Part shown: positions 1 to 12,138 of the stretch, one piece after another
Numbering within the stretch: the stretch's first letter is position 1
Layout of the letters: every line of letters begins with the position of its first letter
Source of the DNA: Rostratula benghalensis
Taxonomy: Eukaryota > Chordata > Aves > Charadriiformes > Rostratulidae
NCBI GenBank assembly: GCA_013399305.1
Contig: VXAI01000067.1
Location: 2,928,152-2,992,151, forward strand
DNA length: 64,000 bases
Reading direction: 5' to 3'
The notes under the pieces: generated by a model
Told to the model about the DNA's origin: nothing
Seen by the model: only the letters and a program-made list of their open reading frames with translations
Database searches by the model: none
Made by a program: the position numbers and the translations under genes

Positions 1-2130
1 TTCCATGAAAGCTTCAGGATAGTTCCTTCTGAACAGTCAGATGAAACACCTGCTGAATGTGAAAATGATGACCAAATAAATTAGGAGGAAGAATTTTAAA
101 ATGTTGGCATTTGATTTTCTTGCAACCATATTCTGGATTTAAAATGAGGCAATAGTTAGGAATAAATGGCCTGGACCAGCAATATTTCCTGTGAAACAAA
201 AAAAGCTCTGTCCTAATCTAATTGCACAGCAAAAAGTAGTTACTGACGCAAGAGCAGAAGAAAATGAGAAAGCAGTAATATCGTCCCTGTGCATTCCTGT
301 GCCCCCCCTTACAAACTGCACTATTGCCATCGTACCCTGAGACAAGAAATCACTCTGGAAAAGCAAACATCAAAGTGCGCGCCTGTGTCTGTGCTGATCA
401 GTCCCATCCCTGCTCCCGCTTCCACACGGTGGATTTGGTTGTTGTCCCCTTACTTGCACTCACACGCCTGCCTGCCCTTTGCCGTTGTGTTCTTTCAGCC
501 CGGAGGTTCCTGGTGACCTGGGATTGCCAGTAAACCACAGGCCCTGCCAGAGGCAACAATAATCACTCTAACTGCAAAAACAAAATAAAAGTCAGCATTC
601 ATAAAAGATCTGATGTTGTTCTCTGAAGAGGAGTATACCCTTCAACATCACCTTTCCCTTGCCTGTAATGACCCCTGGTATTTTGTAAACAGAACAACAA
701 AGACCACTCAGATAACACATTAATGAGTAAAAAACTTTGCCAACACACTTTTGGGTAAAAAATGTCCAAGTGCTGCATAAACCTTATTAATTGCAAGTGA
801 TTGGAAATTCTCCCCACGTGTTGTGCCTCAAACCACACCAGTCACACAGCAGCCCCCCTATAAGCCCCAGTTCCCCCTAGGAGCAGGGCTGGCGTGAGGC
901 AGCGAGGGGTGCAGGAAGGAGGAACGGGGAGGGAAGTCCTGGTTCTCTGCTTTGTCCCCTGTGGCACAGCACTGCCCCACCACACAGCTGGACTTGGGGA
1001 CGGCACTAAATGCACCCCACAACGCAGCATTTGTGGCTGCTGAGCAAAACCGCTTCCCAAACCTCCCCCTGTCAGTTTTTCAGACCCTTGTGTCTATGTC
1101 AGCGAGTCCTAACTCACCTCTACTAACTCTGCGATGCTCTGCAAGTGGTGTACCAAAGGCTTCTTCCTTTGTTTTGTTTTGAGCTTTCTGGTATTCTGTC
1201 GCTTATATGTTAGGGACACTGGATTCAGAGGTGAAAAGCAGTATGAGGAAAAGGCCCAGGTTGTTAATATTTGTTGTTTTTCTTTTGTTGCACAATTCTT
1301 ATAGTGTCCATCTCCATGTTAATACATTCCAAAGTGTCTTCTCAGTGTTAAGTGTCCAATAGTGGCAACAAACCCCAGTAAAGATAACATGTTACAAGGA
1401 TACACAGTAAATCAGACAATTTAATGAATTCATAACCTTTCATTTTACTTCCTTCCTGTGAGATAATTTTAGCCAGTGTCAATGGGAGCTGTAGGAAGGG
1501 GGAATGAATAGTGATCCTACCTCAACCAATAAAACAAAATCCTAATTTTCTGTCTTTTATCTTTTCCCATTCTTTTGTGCGCCTCTTTGGCCTTGTCAAA
1601 ACATATCGTTCAGTTAGAGACTAAAAATATTTTCCCATCGATTGGGGTTATTGATTTTTTTTAATCTGTACTTTGGCTTAGAGAGCTCGGGTGAAGGGTG
1701 AAAGTTCACCGGCTTAGTCCGCTGTTTTATCTGGACAGCAGAAGAATGTATTGGCAGCAGATTTGATTTACCTTGTTGGTCAGCTGTAGTCACTCCAGGC
1801 ACTGCAGACAAGCAGCAAGCATATTTTGCTGTCTATTTTATTGTACACTGAACTTCTTGAAGGTCCAACCTCTCTATTGATTTATCTCTCAATTTCCAGT
1901 GGCCCGTGTTTCCATTCTTATTAACATAAATGTATCAGAAATCAGATTCCTTCTCAAAGATATATTGATCATTTATGAGCTTTGAAAAAAGTCTGACATG
2001 TGATGCTATACATTTCAATCATTCACTATGTCCATGCGACTCATATGTACTGATTAATAAACAAATAGAGAGGAAAGTGGAATAGAACAGTGTATCTCAC
2101 AGTGCTGTTACAGGATAGGACATGCATATA
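1..2130. other. Non-coding stretch, no gene seen
   Basis: Only short overlapping open frames are present, none recognisable as a protein. A GC-richer patch lies at about 842-1090. A short piece at about 1467-1500 reads 'gtcaatgggagctgtagg', which resembles a common sauropsid interspersed repeat. The rest is unremarkable AT-rich sequence. Confidence 0.6.
1467..1500. repeat. Possible scrap of old sauropsid interspersed repeat
   Basis: The string 'tgtcaatgggagctgtagg' is close to the 'gacttcaatgggagctg' core seen in many ancient dispersed repeats of birds, turtles and crocodilians. This rests on memory of the motif. It is only about 30 bp long, so chance similarity is quite possible. Confidence 0.25.
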
Positions 2131-2137
2131 TCTGCTG

Positions 2138-2303
2138 TTAGTTTTGAACAATTTTTTCATACTAAAAATATGGTTGTTACAAATGAATGTTTGTCTAAAA
2201 CTTCAAGAGTAATGGTGTAATTGCTGGTAACTTAGTTTTGAACAATTTAAAAAAATCTATTATGCTAAGATAACTATGAAATCATGATTTCATTATGAAA
2301 TCT
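2138..2303. repeat. Local direct repeat plus 18-bp perfect palindrome
   Basis: The 17-mer TTAGTTTTGAACAATTT occurs at 2138-2154 and again at 2232-2248. Just downstream, ATGAAATCATGATTTCAT at 2276-2293 is a perfect 18-bp palindrome, and its half ATGAAATC recurs at 2296-2303. These are directly visible. They could be an old local duplication, or the degraded ends of a small DNA element. No transposase or target-site duplication was found. Confidence 0.7.
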
Positions 2304-2930
2304 AAATTGTAGCATATAATGCATTCATGCAGTGCAAAATATTTACCTTTTTCTATTCTGCCTGTAGGATGCATTGAACATGTTAAGCCCTTTTCTGACA
2401 AGACTTGCTTGCTTGAAGCAATTAATATAATATCTGTTACATAGGTAGTCAGTATATAAATACATAAAGGGAAAGTTCTTGTCCTAGGAAATGATTTTTG
2501 GAAGACATCATCAGCAAAGCTCTTGTACACAGCCAGTATTTCTAAGTCACAGAGTGTCCTGCTACTTCAGATCCCGGGGAAGCCCTGCTAGCAGTCAGTG
2601 AGAGAACACGGATGCAAGGGAATATGTGGTGGAATCATTATCCTCTGAGGAAATGGAGGAGGATTTCTTGCACTTGTGGAAAATATGTCTCACTAAAATT
2701 ATTAAACTACAGCTTTCAGGGAAGTCTGGCACACTGAAACTGCAAACACAAAGTGAGGACATCCATCTGGCTTCCTAAACACTGTCCAATGAATAAGTAC
2801 CACAAATAGGGGCATAGATTCAAAGGTAATTTGGACAATTTCTAGATTTCTTAGACATACTAAATTTCATTAGGTGTATCAAATCTACATAAGGTAACTC
2901 TAAAGAAGATCTAGGCTACTGCAGTGCCAA
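2304..2930. other. Non-coding AT-rich stretch
   Basis: No gene, repeat or strong structure was seen. Open frames are short and unremarkable. Confidence 0.55.
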
Positions 2931-2937
2931 CTGCTTC

Positions 2938-3675
2938 TTGGAGCTTGCTGGGTTTAGTGCATCTTCGAAAGACTCTTTCGGGAAGAAAGAGTCCCTTGGA
3001 CTGGCTTGGCCACAACCCCCTGAACTACCTTCTACAGCTCTGAGTGCCTTGTCCCTGGCCATACTCACTGCCCCTCCAGCTTCTCTCAACCAACCTGTGG
3101 ATATCATCGCTCAGCAGCTATGGACTGCTGAGCCTTTCTTGCCTTTGCATTCTTCCTTGGAAGTGCATCTCTGTCACAGGCATGAAGTCAGAAGTCCTAA
3201 TCCTTTAAGGGCACAATGCTACCTCTTTGATAGATATGTCTTGCCAGGTACTTTCAGCCTGCCTGCCTGCCAGATGAAGGACAGGGAAGCTTCCTTTTGC
3301 TGTAGCCAGCCTGTATGTGCAGGCTTAGGGCCAGTGCATGTGGAGGTTGAATTTACTGCAGCCCTCTGTTGGGGGAAGGGAGACTTGGGGAGGGGTATTT
3401 TCCTCTCCCCAGCCATTACCTTCTCAGAGGCAGTGAAGCAGAAGGAGCTTTCCAGGAAGGGTTTGAATGAAGAGAGTACTGTGACCTTGCAGATGACAAG
3501 TAAATGCTCATGCAGTGAGCAATGTCAGTTCCCCATCCTCTTTGTGGCTGGAAACATCCGGGAGGGCTCTCTCAAACAAAATGCATTTCCCATTGCAAAC
3601 CAGCTTCCTGCATTCTGGATGGCTTCTAGCTTGGGCAGCAAATGCTCCAAATCTGTGGTGTCAGTGTTATTTTAG
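2938..3675 (+). other. Longest open frame in the window, function unknown
   Basis: This frame is open for 245 codons in locally GC-richer DNA. It opens at a TTG; the first in-frame ATG is at 3274, giving about 133 residues to the stop. The translation is rich in Leu, Ser, Ala and Pro and has scattered cysteines. No signal peptide, repeat or domain was recognised. No convincing promoter, Kozak context or splice sites frame it. An open frame this long is uncommon by chance in vertebrate non-coding DNA, but local GC content makes it less surprising. It may be chance, an unannotated exon, or a decayed repeat-derived frame. It is not called as a gene. Confidence 0.2.
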
Positions 3676-5015
3676 GTTTTACTTTTGCCAACAGCACTGT
3701 GTTATTGAATTTGACTTTGCTCCACACTCCAAACAAATACGCAGACTGCCTTTTCCCATTCTCTGTCTCTCCTTGGGCTCACAGGAATAGGGGATGCCTG
3801 AATATTGTCCTGTCCCATTCCCTATAGGCTTATCTACATGATACAACACATGATGGTTGGAACCACAAACTGGGCTTCCTTCTTTGCAACTTGCTGCCAT
3901 GACTTGCTTTCACACTGTTTGTTTTCTGGTGGGGTTTGTTTTTTTTTTTTTTTCCTTTCCTTCTTGCATTCAAAGGGGAGATCTGGAAAAGGAATTTTTT
4001 CTATGAGTGGGGGAATCATATCAATAGTGCATAATCTTTCTCCATTTTCAGTAAGTCTTCATTAGATAGTCATACTGGGATCCCCGGGTGACGTGTAATA
4101 ATGCCTTTCTCCATGACAGAAACATACCCATTAACAAATTTTACATTTTCCTTTCTTCCGTTGCTCACCACAGAAGCAATTTCAGTAAGAGCCTGATTAA
4201 GCCTTCGCAGAACTAGAACACACGCTGTCAAAGGAAGTGCTGTCAAGACTAAAGGAATGAGTTACTGGGCATTTTCTGGCTCTGAAAATTCATTTTTAAA
4301 ATTCAAGTAATCTGACACAGCAGACACTACTTTGTTTAGCAGTTGTGACTATGGTCCTGCTAGGTGCCTCTAAATTTGAACTTCTTTGTTACCCGAAGTA
4401 GATAAGATACAGCAACGATTGTTCAAACATACTGTATCAGAGACCTTTGCACAGGGTTCTGCTACTGCAAAAACAATCAGTACCTGCAAAAGCTATTTGC
4501 TTTGCCAAGGCAACAGCAGGAGCTGGCCATGTTGGCTTACACCATGCCAGACAATGTGACGGCCTGGTATCTCAGAAGATAGTGTATTCTATTAGTATAC
4601 TGTATGATCCTAAATACTGTCATAAACTGCTAATATACTAATGTGTTCATAGTCTATTGATTGATACTGGGAATACTGTTCTGGGTTACTCTAGCTCATT
4701 TGTAATACTGCAGAATTTCTTGGAGTACATGGCATGTAGGAAAAGGGATTCCACACATACTTTGTCTTACCATTGCAGCATTAATGTTACAGTTTCTTTT
4801 ATAGTGTAATAAAAATAAATTTATTTATAAATCTCCTCACTCTCTTCAAGCATTTGGGACACCATACAAAATTCCAGAAATAATTTAAAATGCATTAAAA
4901 ATTATATTAAAGGACCACAGCCTGAAAGTTTTAATAAAAAACTGATCAAGGGTGTCAGGGGGAAAAGGTGAGAGATGTTATTCATATGGGGTCAGTAACA
5001 ATCAAACTGAAAACA
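3676..5015. other. Non-coding stretch with T15 tract
   Basis: A run of 15 T lies at 3939-3953, followed by CCTTTCC. An AT-rich section at about 4795-4960 contains overlapping AATAAA-type strings, but no associated exon was identified. Nothing else is supported. Confidence 0.55.
3939..3953 (+). repeat. Poly-T tract (T15)
   Basis: Fifteen consecutive T. It could be the A-tail of a minus-strand retro-insert, but no recognisable insert body adjoins it. It is most simply a homopolymer. Confidence 0.9.
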
Positions 5016-5019
5016 CAGT

Positions 5020-5660
5020 TAAAATGTTTTGAATATTTTTAAGATAAGGAGACAGAGGCTGAGGGAGACTTCAAAAGAAGAGCCATATTGGGCCCACCTA
5101 GTGAAATGGTTTTGGCTGGCAGAGGGGCAGCAGGGAGAGAAGCAGGCTGCATGTGGAAGGAGCAGGGGTCCTTGCTGTGCCGTGGCAGGATGCACCATGC
5201 ACCAGGTGGTGCTATTGGAGCCCCAATTCTCCTCTTCCCACCTGGGCTGGTGCAGGGGCATGTTCCCTGCTTCCACAGGGCCCAGCACCACTGACACTTG
5301 CTCCAGCCAGTGTCCTGTTGGCAGTCAGGGACAGCCTAGGACACAAGGCAAGAGATAAGCAGGAGTGCCCTAACCAGGGGGCTGCCGCCTGTCTCTTGGG
5401 TTTACTACTGAGGAAGAGTTTGGATTCAGGCAGGGTTTATACTGCTCCAGGACTGAGAAGTGCAAGGATTAAACTGTTTTTACCATTTGTGGGTCAGAGA
5501 TCCAGGTTTCCAGGGAGCTGGGCAGGGTGCAGTGGGGAGCCTGGTGTTGCAAGTAGCAGAGAAAGCTGTCCAAAAAGTGTCCCAAGTGGAAACCACAGGG
5601 ACTGAGACTTAAGGCTGTGAGAGCACACGCTGCTGCTGTGCAGCCCGACAGACTAATCAG
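5020..5660. other. GC-rich patch with overlapping open frames
   Basis: Several frames on both strands are open for 68-150 codons simultaneously, for example 5153-5605 (+) and 5019-5297 (-). Such simultaneous openness is expected where TAA/TAG/TGA become rare in GC-rich DNA. CpG is sparse, so it is not a typical CpG island. No protein family was recognised. Confidence 0.5.
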
Positions 5661-8370
5661 GATCTAGCCTGTAGAAATCATACACGAGGCATAGCTTCTG
5701 AAAACCTATGCCTTTCTAAGCATGGCTGCTGAACTGAGATATTCATAAACCAAACATCATTCCTCTAGACACATGAAGGGATGGAAGGCAAATCTGTTGG
5801 ATTTTTAATTGCTTGAAATGGCTTGCAGAGCTACCAACACGTTCTGACTTGTGGACAGCCTTCAGTCTGACCCTCATTCTCAGAGCCTGTGAAAGCGTCA
5901 GCCACGTATCTATCACACGCTCGTATACAATGGTTTCATGAAAATAGCATTCTTTCCACACAGTAAAGCATGAGCAAGTAAAAGAGAGCAGTGTTTATGG
6001 CACACAGCATCAGCACTCACTCTCTGATATTACTGATACATACTCTAAATTTGGAGAGGGAGCACATCTTTTACACTCTCAGTAAAATATCCCAAAGAAG
6101 GAGTAAGTGGTTACACAAGAACTGCAAATGTCTTTCCAGATTGTATTTGATAAATGGAATTAGATATTGCTGGGCTTACCTCATATTTAAGAATCTAGGA
6201 TAGTCTACAGCCAGGAGCACAAGAACATTGTTAAAGAGAAAGGATTTTTTCTATGAGGATGGGCATGTGCAGCAGGGGTTTGCAGTGTTACACGCTGTCA
6301 GTCAAAATTTGCTAGCAATGTCATTGAAGGTCAGAGTCCCAGTATCTCTGCAATCAAAGCTGACAATGACACATTCACTAGACAGATGTAGGGAAGACAC
6401 TTTTCCACTTACTGTCCTGGACTAATAAGTGAAAAATTAAAACTTGAACAATATAGGTTTGTATTTTCTTCACTGAAAGGAGATAGGAATGCTAAAACAG
6501 AAAATGAAGAAGTAGCACCTGTCATGTTAACTAATTGTGGTATACTGGTTTCCAGTGATTTCCAAAGGTTCAGAGATGTGGAATCAGACCAGAGAAAAAG
6601 TAATAATGACTAGAAATGCAGAAGAGAACTTAAACTAGCAGGGGTACCCTATGCATGTCAGGGAGCAAAAGAGGCTTGAAAGAAAATAAGGTAATCTCTG
6701 CTGTAGTCTACTGATGTGAGAATAGGACTAATATTTGTTTCTCCAGTTCACTATGCTTGCTTTTATGTGAATGGTTTAATTGGAAGTACAGTGCACTTTT
6801 GAAGCAAATTTCCTATTTTTCCTACTTACTAAATTTTGGTTCACCTTATTCAGCAGACAGAGAGCTAAACCAAAAGATGTGCTGGAGAAGTGCATGATCA
6901 GCTCTAGGCACTGATGGGTGTTAAATCCATGGGACCAGACTAGAGCCAATCTGACATAATCCCCTGAAAGGCAAGGAATGGGAACATCAGGTCCTCAGGA
7001 CCAGCTACAGATCTGTTCCTATTTCACTGCATCACTTACTGATGTAGATCATACGTACTTCAGCTTCCATGAGGCTGCCAGGAGCCAAATCTGGATGGAG
7101 AATCCTGAGCTAAACCAAGGTAATCCATGACGTAGCATGATAAGGAACTTGCCCAAATGCATGTCTTACTGGGAAGGGACAGGTGCACAGATCAGTCATG
7201 TCACATGGTGCAAGAAACTGCTAAATGTTAATAACGTTTGAGTATTATCAACAGTGTAGATAGAAGATCTCATTACCGTTTCCCAAATAAGCCAGTTCCC
7301 AAAGGGAAGGTTTTAAGAGATTTTTTAAAAAGTGCTGAATGTGACCAATCAGTTTAGCATCTAAAGGCTGCTTAGGTAGCACTGGACTACAGATGTTACT
7401 TTAGTCATTGTACCTAAAGTTCATGCACATACTAACATAATCAATTTTATGCAACATGTGCTCCTTATGTGACTCCCGGAACATTTTGATTGTCCCAGGA
7501 ACGCAGCTGAAGAGTCAAGCGTAAAACACTTGCCATTCAATTCCAAACTCCGGACTTAGAAACAATTACCTGTGTCTGTGAGGCTGAGCTGTTTGTCCGA
7601 CTCAGACAAAAAATACTAGCCATGACCTCCAACAATACCAACTCTGAAGGAGCAGTTTTGTCTTGCACTTTTCCCTTAGAACTTCAGTCTAATTTTCAAC
7701 CAAGGCCCACCAAGCCCTCACCTAGGACTGAACAAGGTTTCCCTTCAGCATCCCCTCTCAGCTACTACAGGCTGTGCTGTTGGCACAGGACCAAGAAACC
7801 CACACCCTCACTAAGCTCGAGGGACCCTCGGCACCAGCTTTCATAAAGACCAAAGTCTTTAGCCACAACTGATTTCTTGTTCCCAAGACACAGAGCAATC
7901 TTCCTACGTGTGCACACAACAAGGGGGTGTCAGGACAAGATATTGTACAGGGAAAACAGGAAGAGAATGAACAAAAGCAGAAACTGGCTTCAGTCAAAAA
8001 GAGGGTCAGCGAAAATGAGCTCATCTTTTGGTTTTTTTCCCCAGTTATTGTAACGATGACACCCAGCACTCAGCATTTGAGTTCAAATCCTTCTGGTCAA
8101 AAATACAATTTTCATTTTTCATCATGACAAAATAGGAACCGTGTTGAATAGGTAGCTGTTTTGTCAGCACAGGCATCTCTCAGCTGATTTCATAAAATTG
8201 AATTCCTGATAGAGGAGAGAAGCTTTCACAGGGGAAGAAAGAAAACAGAGCAAATACCTCCCAATGGTGAGTTTCATACATCCACCCTAGGAGTTTGGCA
8301 CCCAAATAGAAGTTTAGAAGAGCTAAAATGGTAGCATAAATCACCTGGCAATTTATTATGAAGTGATTAT
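5661..8370. other. Non-coding stretch, no gene seen
   Basis: No supported gene. A short palindrome GGTCCTCAGGACC lies at 6990-7002. A tRNA-type B-box string GTTCAAATCC at 8081-8090 has no matching A-box or cloverleaf. Otherwise nothing stands out. Confidence 0.55.
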
Positions 8371-8379
8371 GTATATTTC

Positions 8380-8640
8380 AGAAGATGTCACACAATATAA
8401 CTGCATTAATTAAAATGGAATTAATACAGGGCATCTTGCCATATCTTGCAATATATCAGTGGATAATTTGGAATATGACTTCTGCCCACGTTAGGGCTCT
8501 GAGGGTACTCCCTACTTCAGAAACAGCTGTTGGCGTAAGCTTTTGTTGGTTTCATTATCAGCTGCAATTAATTTTGCAAGAACCATTATGTTGGTTAAAA
8601 AAATACAAGTAACCAATAAACACTGTGAGCCTTACCCCAA
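8380..8640. promoter_or_regulatory. Possible conserved non-coding element
   Basis: The stretch is dense in homeodomain-type cores (ATTAATTAA near 8406, GGAATTAATAC, GCAATTAATTTTGC) and also has a CAGCTG E-box (TATCAGCTGC). This combination is typical of developmental enhancers in vertebrate gene deserts. The call rests on appearance; conservation was not tested. Confidence 0.22.
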
Positions 8641-9830
8641 AAAGTATTTTGATTTACTTTTGTGTTCACCAGGCTACTACTACTACACTTTGGATTTTAG
8701 TTTTCCAGCCAAGGTCAAATATCAGGAAGAAGTAGGACATTAATATTGTATGCAACTTCTTTTCTTTAAAGTAAAAATTCTCTTCCGTCACCAAGAAAGT
8801 GGGCAGAGTTTGCAAGCAACTTCTAATGTCCAGTACTGTTAACATTCAGAAGAAAGGAGTACCCTAACAAAATAACAAGCTGGGTTGATAGAATGTGAGG
8901 TTCTTAAAATTAATTCCTGCGGGGATTATTTTTATGTGCTTCCTTGCTTTTTACCCCCTTAGGATTCAAGTCCTGTGGTCCTCCATCTTCAGCAAAAGCG
9001 AAGGGACAGAGATGAGGAGAAAGAAGGGTGCATCAAATATTAAAACACTAAAACACAGAAAAAGAATTGCACCAATTATGCTATGGGGGTGAAACTCTGC
9101 GGCAGCAGCACTTGATCTGTGACAACAAAAAGGAACATGGGAAAAGTAACTTGTCATCAACAAAGAAGTTCATTAGAGTAAGGAAAACAGTGTGATCCCC
9201 TAAGCTGCTTTATCTCTCTGTCTCTAATTCACTAGGAAATTCTACCAGAACTCTTTGATGGTGAGAAGTTAAGCACTCTGTGCTTCACCTGCTGCTAAAT
9301 ATTCAGGATCAACTTCTGAAATCACAGCAGTGTGAGCTTTCTTATTTCCAATGAAGTCTACTTTTATAAATACCATTTTCCTTGTTGCCCTTAAACATTC
9401 TGCCAGGCTTCTTTCTGAAAGAGACAAATCCTGTTCTTAGGTGAAAACAGCAGTTTCTGCTTAGGAAAATGGGAGCTGCATTCATGTGCAGGCTGGCTCC
9501 ATCTGGCTCTTAGCCCAGGAGTAAATTTTTTCTTACATGATTTTAGAAATCAGTTCCACTGTTTGAATCTGATTTTCTTCACAGCAAAGACAAGAAAACC
9601 ACCTAAACCAAGAAACATAATTAGGATGCTATGTAACTGCTGTAATCATCAGCACAGCTTGTATTTATTTACAAAATGAGTGTTTGCATTGCTATATAGG
9701 ATTTGCAGTGAGGTGTTGTGTAAAGAATAGTCTCCCCCTGCGCCTGGCACTGTAAAATTGCATATAGCAAGAGGGAATTCTTCCCAGCTTAAGGCTGCAG
9801 CAGGTGACTTCACTTTTTGTTAGGTGACCT
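8641..9830. other. Non-coding stretch, no gene seen
   Basis: Ordinary AT-rich sequence with short open frames only. No repeat or structure was supported. Confidence 0.55.
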
Positions 9831-9835
9831 ATCCC

Positions 9836-10050
9836 ACTAAGGCCTGGCCTATACACAAAGGCATGGCAATGTTGTTTGATACGGATTTAATTAAATTGGA
9901 GCAACTTTTGCAGGGGAGTATTCATGCATTGGTTTAATTGGCGTTGATGAATTTACAGGCATGAACTAAATTTGCATAATAACTCTAAGGCTGACATAAA
10001 AGGGTACAAGCACAAAAATTGCACCAGTTAGCTAACTGGATATAAATTAA
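9836..10050. mobile_element. Possible ancient non-autonomous DNA element
   Basis: The segment opens with 'aggcctggcctatacac'. Further in it carries 'ttgcaccagttagctaact', containing the perfect palindrome CCAGTTAGCTAACTGG at 10024-10039. Both strings resemble short non-autonomous DNA elements of sauropsids, whose ends read like 'ggcctggtctacac' and whose interior reads like 'ttgcaccagtttaact'. The resemblance is from memory. Terminal inverted repeats and target duplications are not clear, so this would be a heavily decayed copy. Confidence 0.3.
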
Positions 10051-11290
10051 CCCTGAAGCCCTCTCCGGGCAGAAGGAAGGCTCAGAAATACCATACATCT
10101 GCAGAGAAAAGCATCTGACCAGAGAAATTCTATTTATTATTTAAGGATTAAAAACATAAGATTTAAACGATGCAAAACCAATTCAAAACTATTCCAAAGC
10201 TACTCTGTGTTGAAAATTACCTATTTAAAAAGTCATACTTCCAGGTGCGAGTCAGCTCAGGCCAACCCTGTGGCAGGAGTTCTCAAGGAGCTGGCAAAGG
10301 CTGTGCTCCTCCAGGTGTGTCCACTCCCTGCAGCACCCCCTCTTCATCCTAGCACAGAGCTGGACCCATACAACACCACCACCACAGTGACACCCAGGAC
10401 AGAGGGATGCAGAGAGCAAGACCATCCTCTGTCCTGGTCACAGACACTAAATAATTAAGCTGAGATGTAATAGGGCAACAGAGTTCTGATCAGGTGTGTG
10501 CACAAATGTTTGAACTTTACATTTAGTAGAGACCAATCCATGTCACCTAGCTTTTAGAGTAATTAAAAATCAGAGTCCAATCATACTGATTTCACCAGCA
10601 AGACCTTAAAGGACAGTATAAAGTACCAGCAGGACAAGAATTGAGAGAAGATGGAGCTGGGCAATTGCTAAAAGGACTAGTTAGACTATGATTGTTCAAA
10701 TTAAAAAATGAGTCAATTTTGCCTGCTTCGTGCATTTTATCTTGTGCAGTCATCTTCTGAATTGCTCACAGGGTATTTTGTTTCTGTTCTAGTGGAAATT
10801 TTTTTTTTTCAATATTGATGCAAATGCACCTGGTTGGAACTTCAAGATAGAAGTATTTGTACACGCATCTTGAAAACCTTCCCCGTCCCCTCTTTATGCT
10901 GGATACTTTCAGATACCTGATCAGAGATCAAGAAGGATAAGCTGAAGGCGAAGCTGAGCAAACATACACTGTGAACAACTTAGCAAACAATGAATACTCA
11001 GTGTTTAGTCAAAGAGGAAAGATCAACTTGTAGACTAAAATAACTGGAGCGCTTGTCAAAACAGGACTGTTCGTAGATAGCTGACAAACAGAAAAAGGGC
11101 AAATAACTGTGTACCCCATCACTTGCTATGAAGTTTGCACCCTCTGATTTCTAAAGCCAAATAAAACTAACCACTTCCATAACAAATGTGTCTGATGAAC
11201 AGCATCAGAGCTGAAATAATGTGATTTGTTACCTGCCGAATACTGCATATTTACAGTGAACATTATGGATTTATTTATTAAAAAAACCCC
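10051..11290. other. Non-coding stretch, T11 tract
   Basis: A run of 11 T lies at 10799-10809. No gene or named repeat was recognised. Confidence 0.55.
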
Positions 11291-11298
11291 AAACGTAC

Positions 11299-12138
11299 TT
11301 GAAATATGTCGGATTGAGGATCTTTGAAATGGCCTTTTTTCCCACAGAAGAAAACAACCCAGGTTATCTCAATCATGTTAGTGTGGGCTGTGCATACAGA
11401 TTTTGTAGTGCTTTGGTTTTCAGAAGGTGCAGAAATGCTGCTAAGGGCACAAACTTTGGCTCACCTGGTGCATCAGCCCCCACCACTAGACTAGTGCCAA
11501 TGCCAGCACCAGCTAATGCAAACAATACAGTGATTAATGTGCACGACAAACTGGATCCAGACACTATTTATTTCCCATAAAACATCAAACTGTCATGGAA
11601 GCAATCAAATCCTATACTTTGCTTATCTAGGTTAATGTCAGCCCATAAAGTTCCATATTTTAATGCCAATCCTGAAACCTTTTGGTCCTCTTCAGTGACA
11701 CTTAAAAAAGCCCCAAATGTTAACACTATGGGCACCTTGAACTTCTTCAACAATACTGCACAGGTATGTTCATTAGTAAGATTCACAGCTGGTGGATGCT
11801 TATCTCTATACACTCCACAAAATCTTGTTTCTTTGTTAAGGGGAGGGCTGTACCCTCTTTCCGGGTACCTGCTTTACATTTCACTTCTCACATCTGTTTA
11901 CTTTTCCTTCCTACTTTACATGTTTTCCCTTTCTGCTAGCATCTACTCTTGTATAAGGTGGGCTATCACCTCCCTTTCAGGTGACCCATCATATTCTGCC
12001 ATCAATATCTTACAGAAGTATCTGTGTCTGTGTGTCACAATCATTCACTCCGTGTGTTGGCTGGACCTCTCATCTCTGTTGGGTTTTCTCTTTCATTCAG
12101 CTGCTCATCTGTCACAATACCTTGAAAAGCATTGGTAG
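11299..12138 (+). other. 840-bp nearly open frame with one stop
   Basis: One plus-strand frame runs from 11299 to 12138 with a single TAA at 11578-11580. The downstream ATG at 11635 begins a 167-residue open frame, the longest ATG-initiated one in the window. Its C-terminal half is strongly hydrophobic (Leu/Ser/Tyr-rich, several membrane-like stretches) because the plus strand is pyrimidine-rich from about 11780 to 12450. Pyrimidine bias removes purine-containing stop codons, so chance is a real explanation. The minus strand is also fairly open here (11568-11813). No known domain was recognised. A decayed repeat-derived coding region or pseudogene is the alternative. Confidence 0.25.

Noticed and set aside
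4795..4830. AATAAA-like strings suggesting a poly(A) site
   Set aside because: They lie in simple AT-rich sequence with no exon-like region upstream.
5019..5605. Overlapping open frames up to 150 codons on both strands
   Set aside because: Simultaneous openness in several phases points to GC-rich composition; no domain or splice support.
8081..8090. tRNA B-box-like GTTCAAATCC
   Set aside because: No A-box at the right distance and no cloverleaf can be folded.
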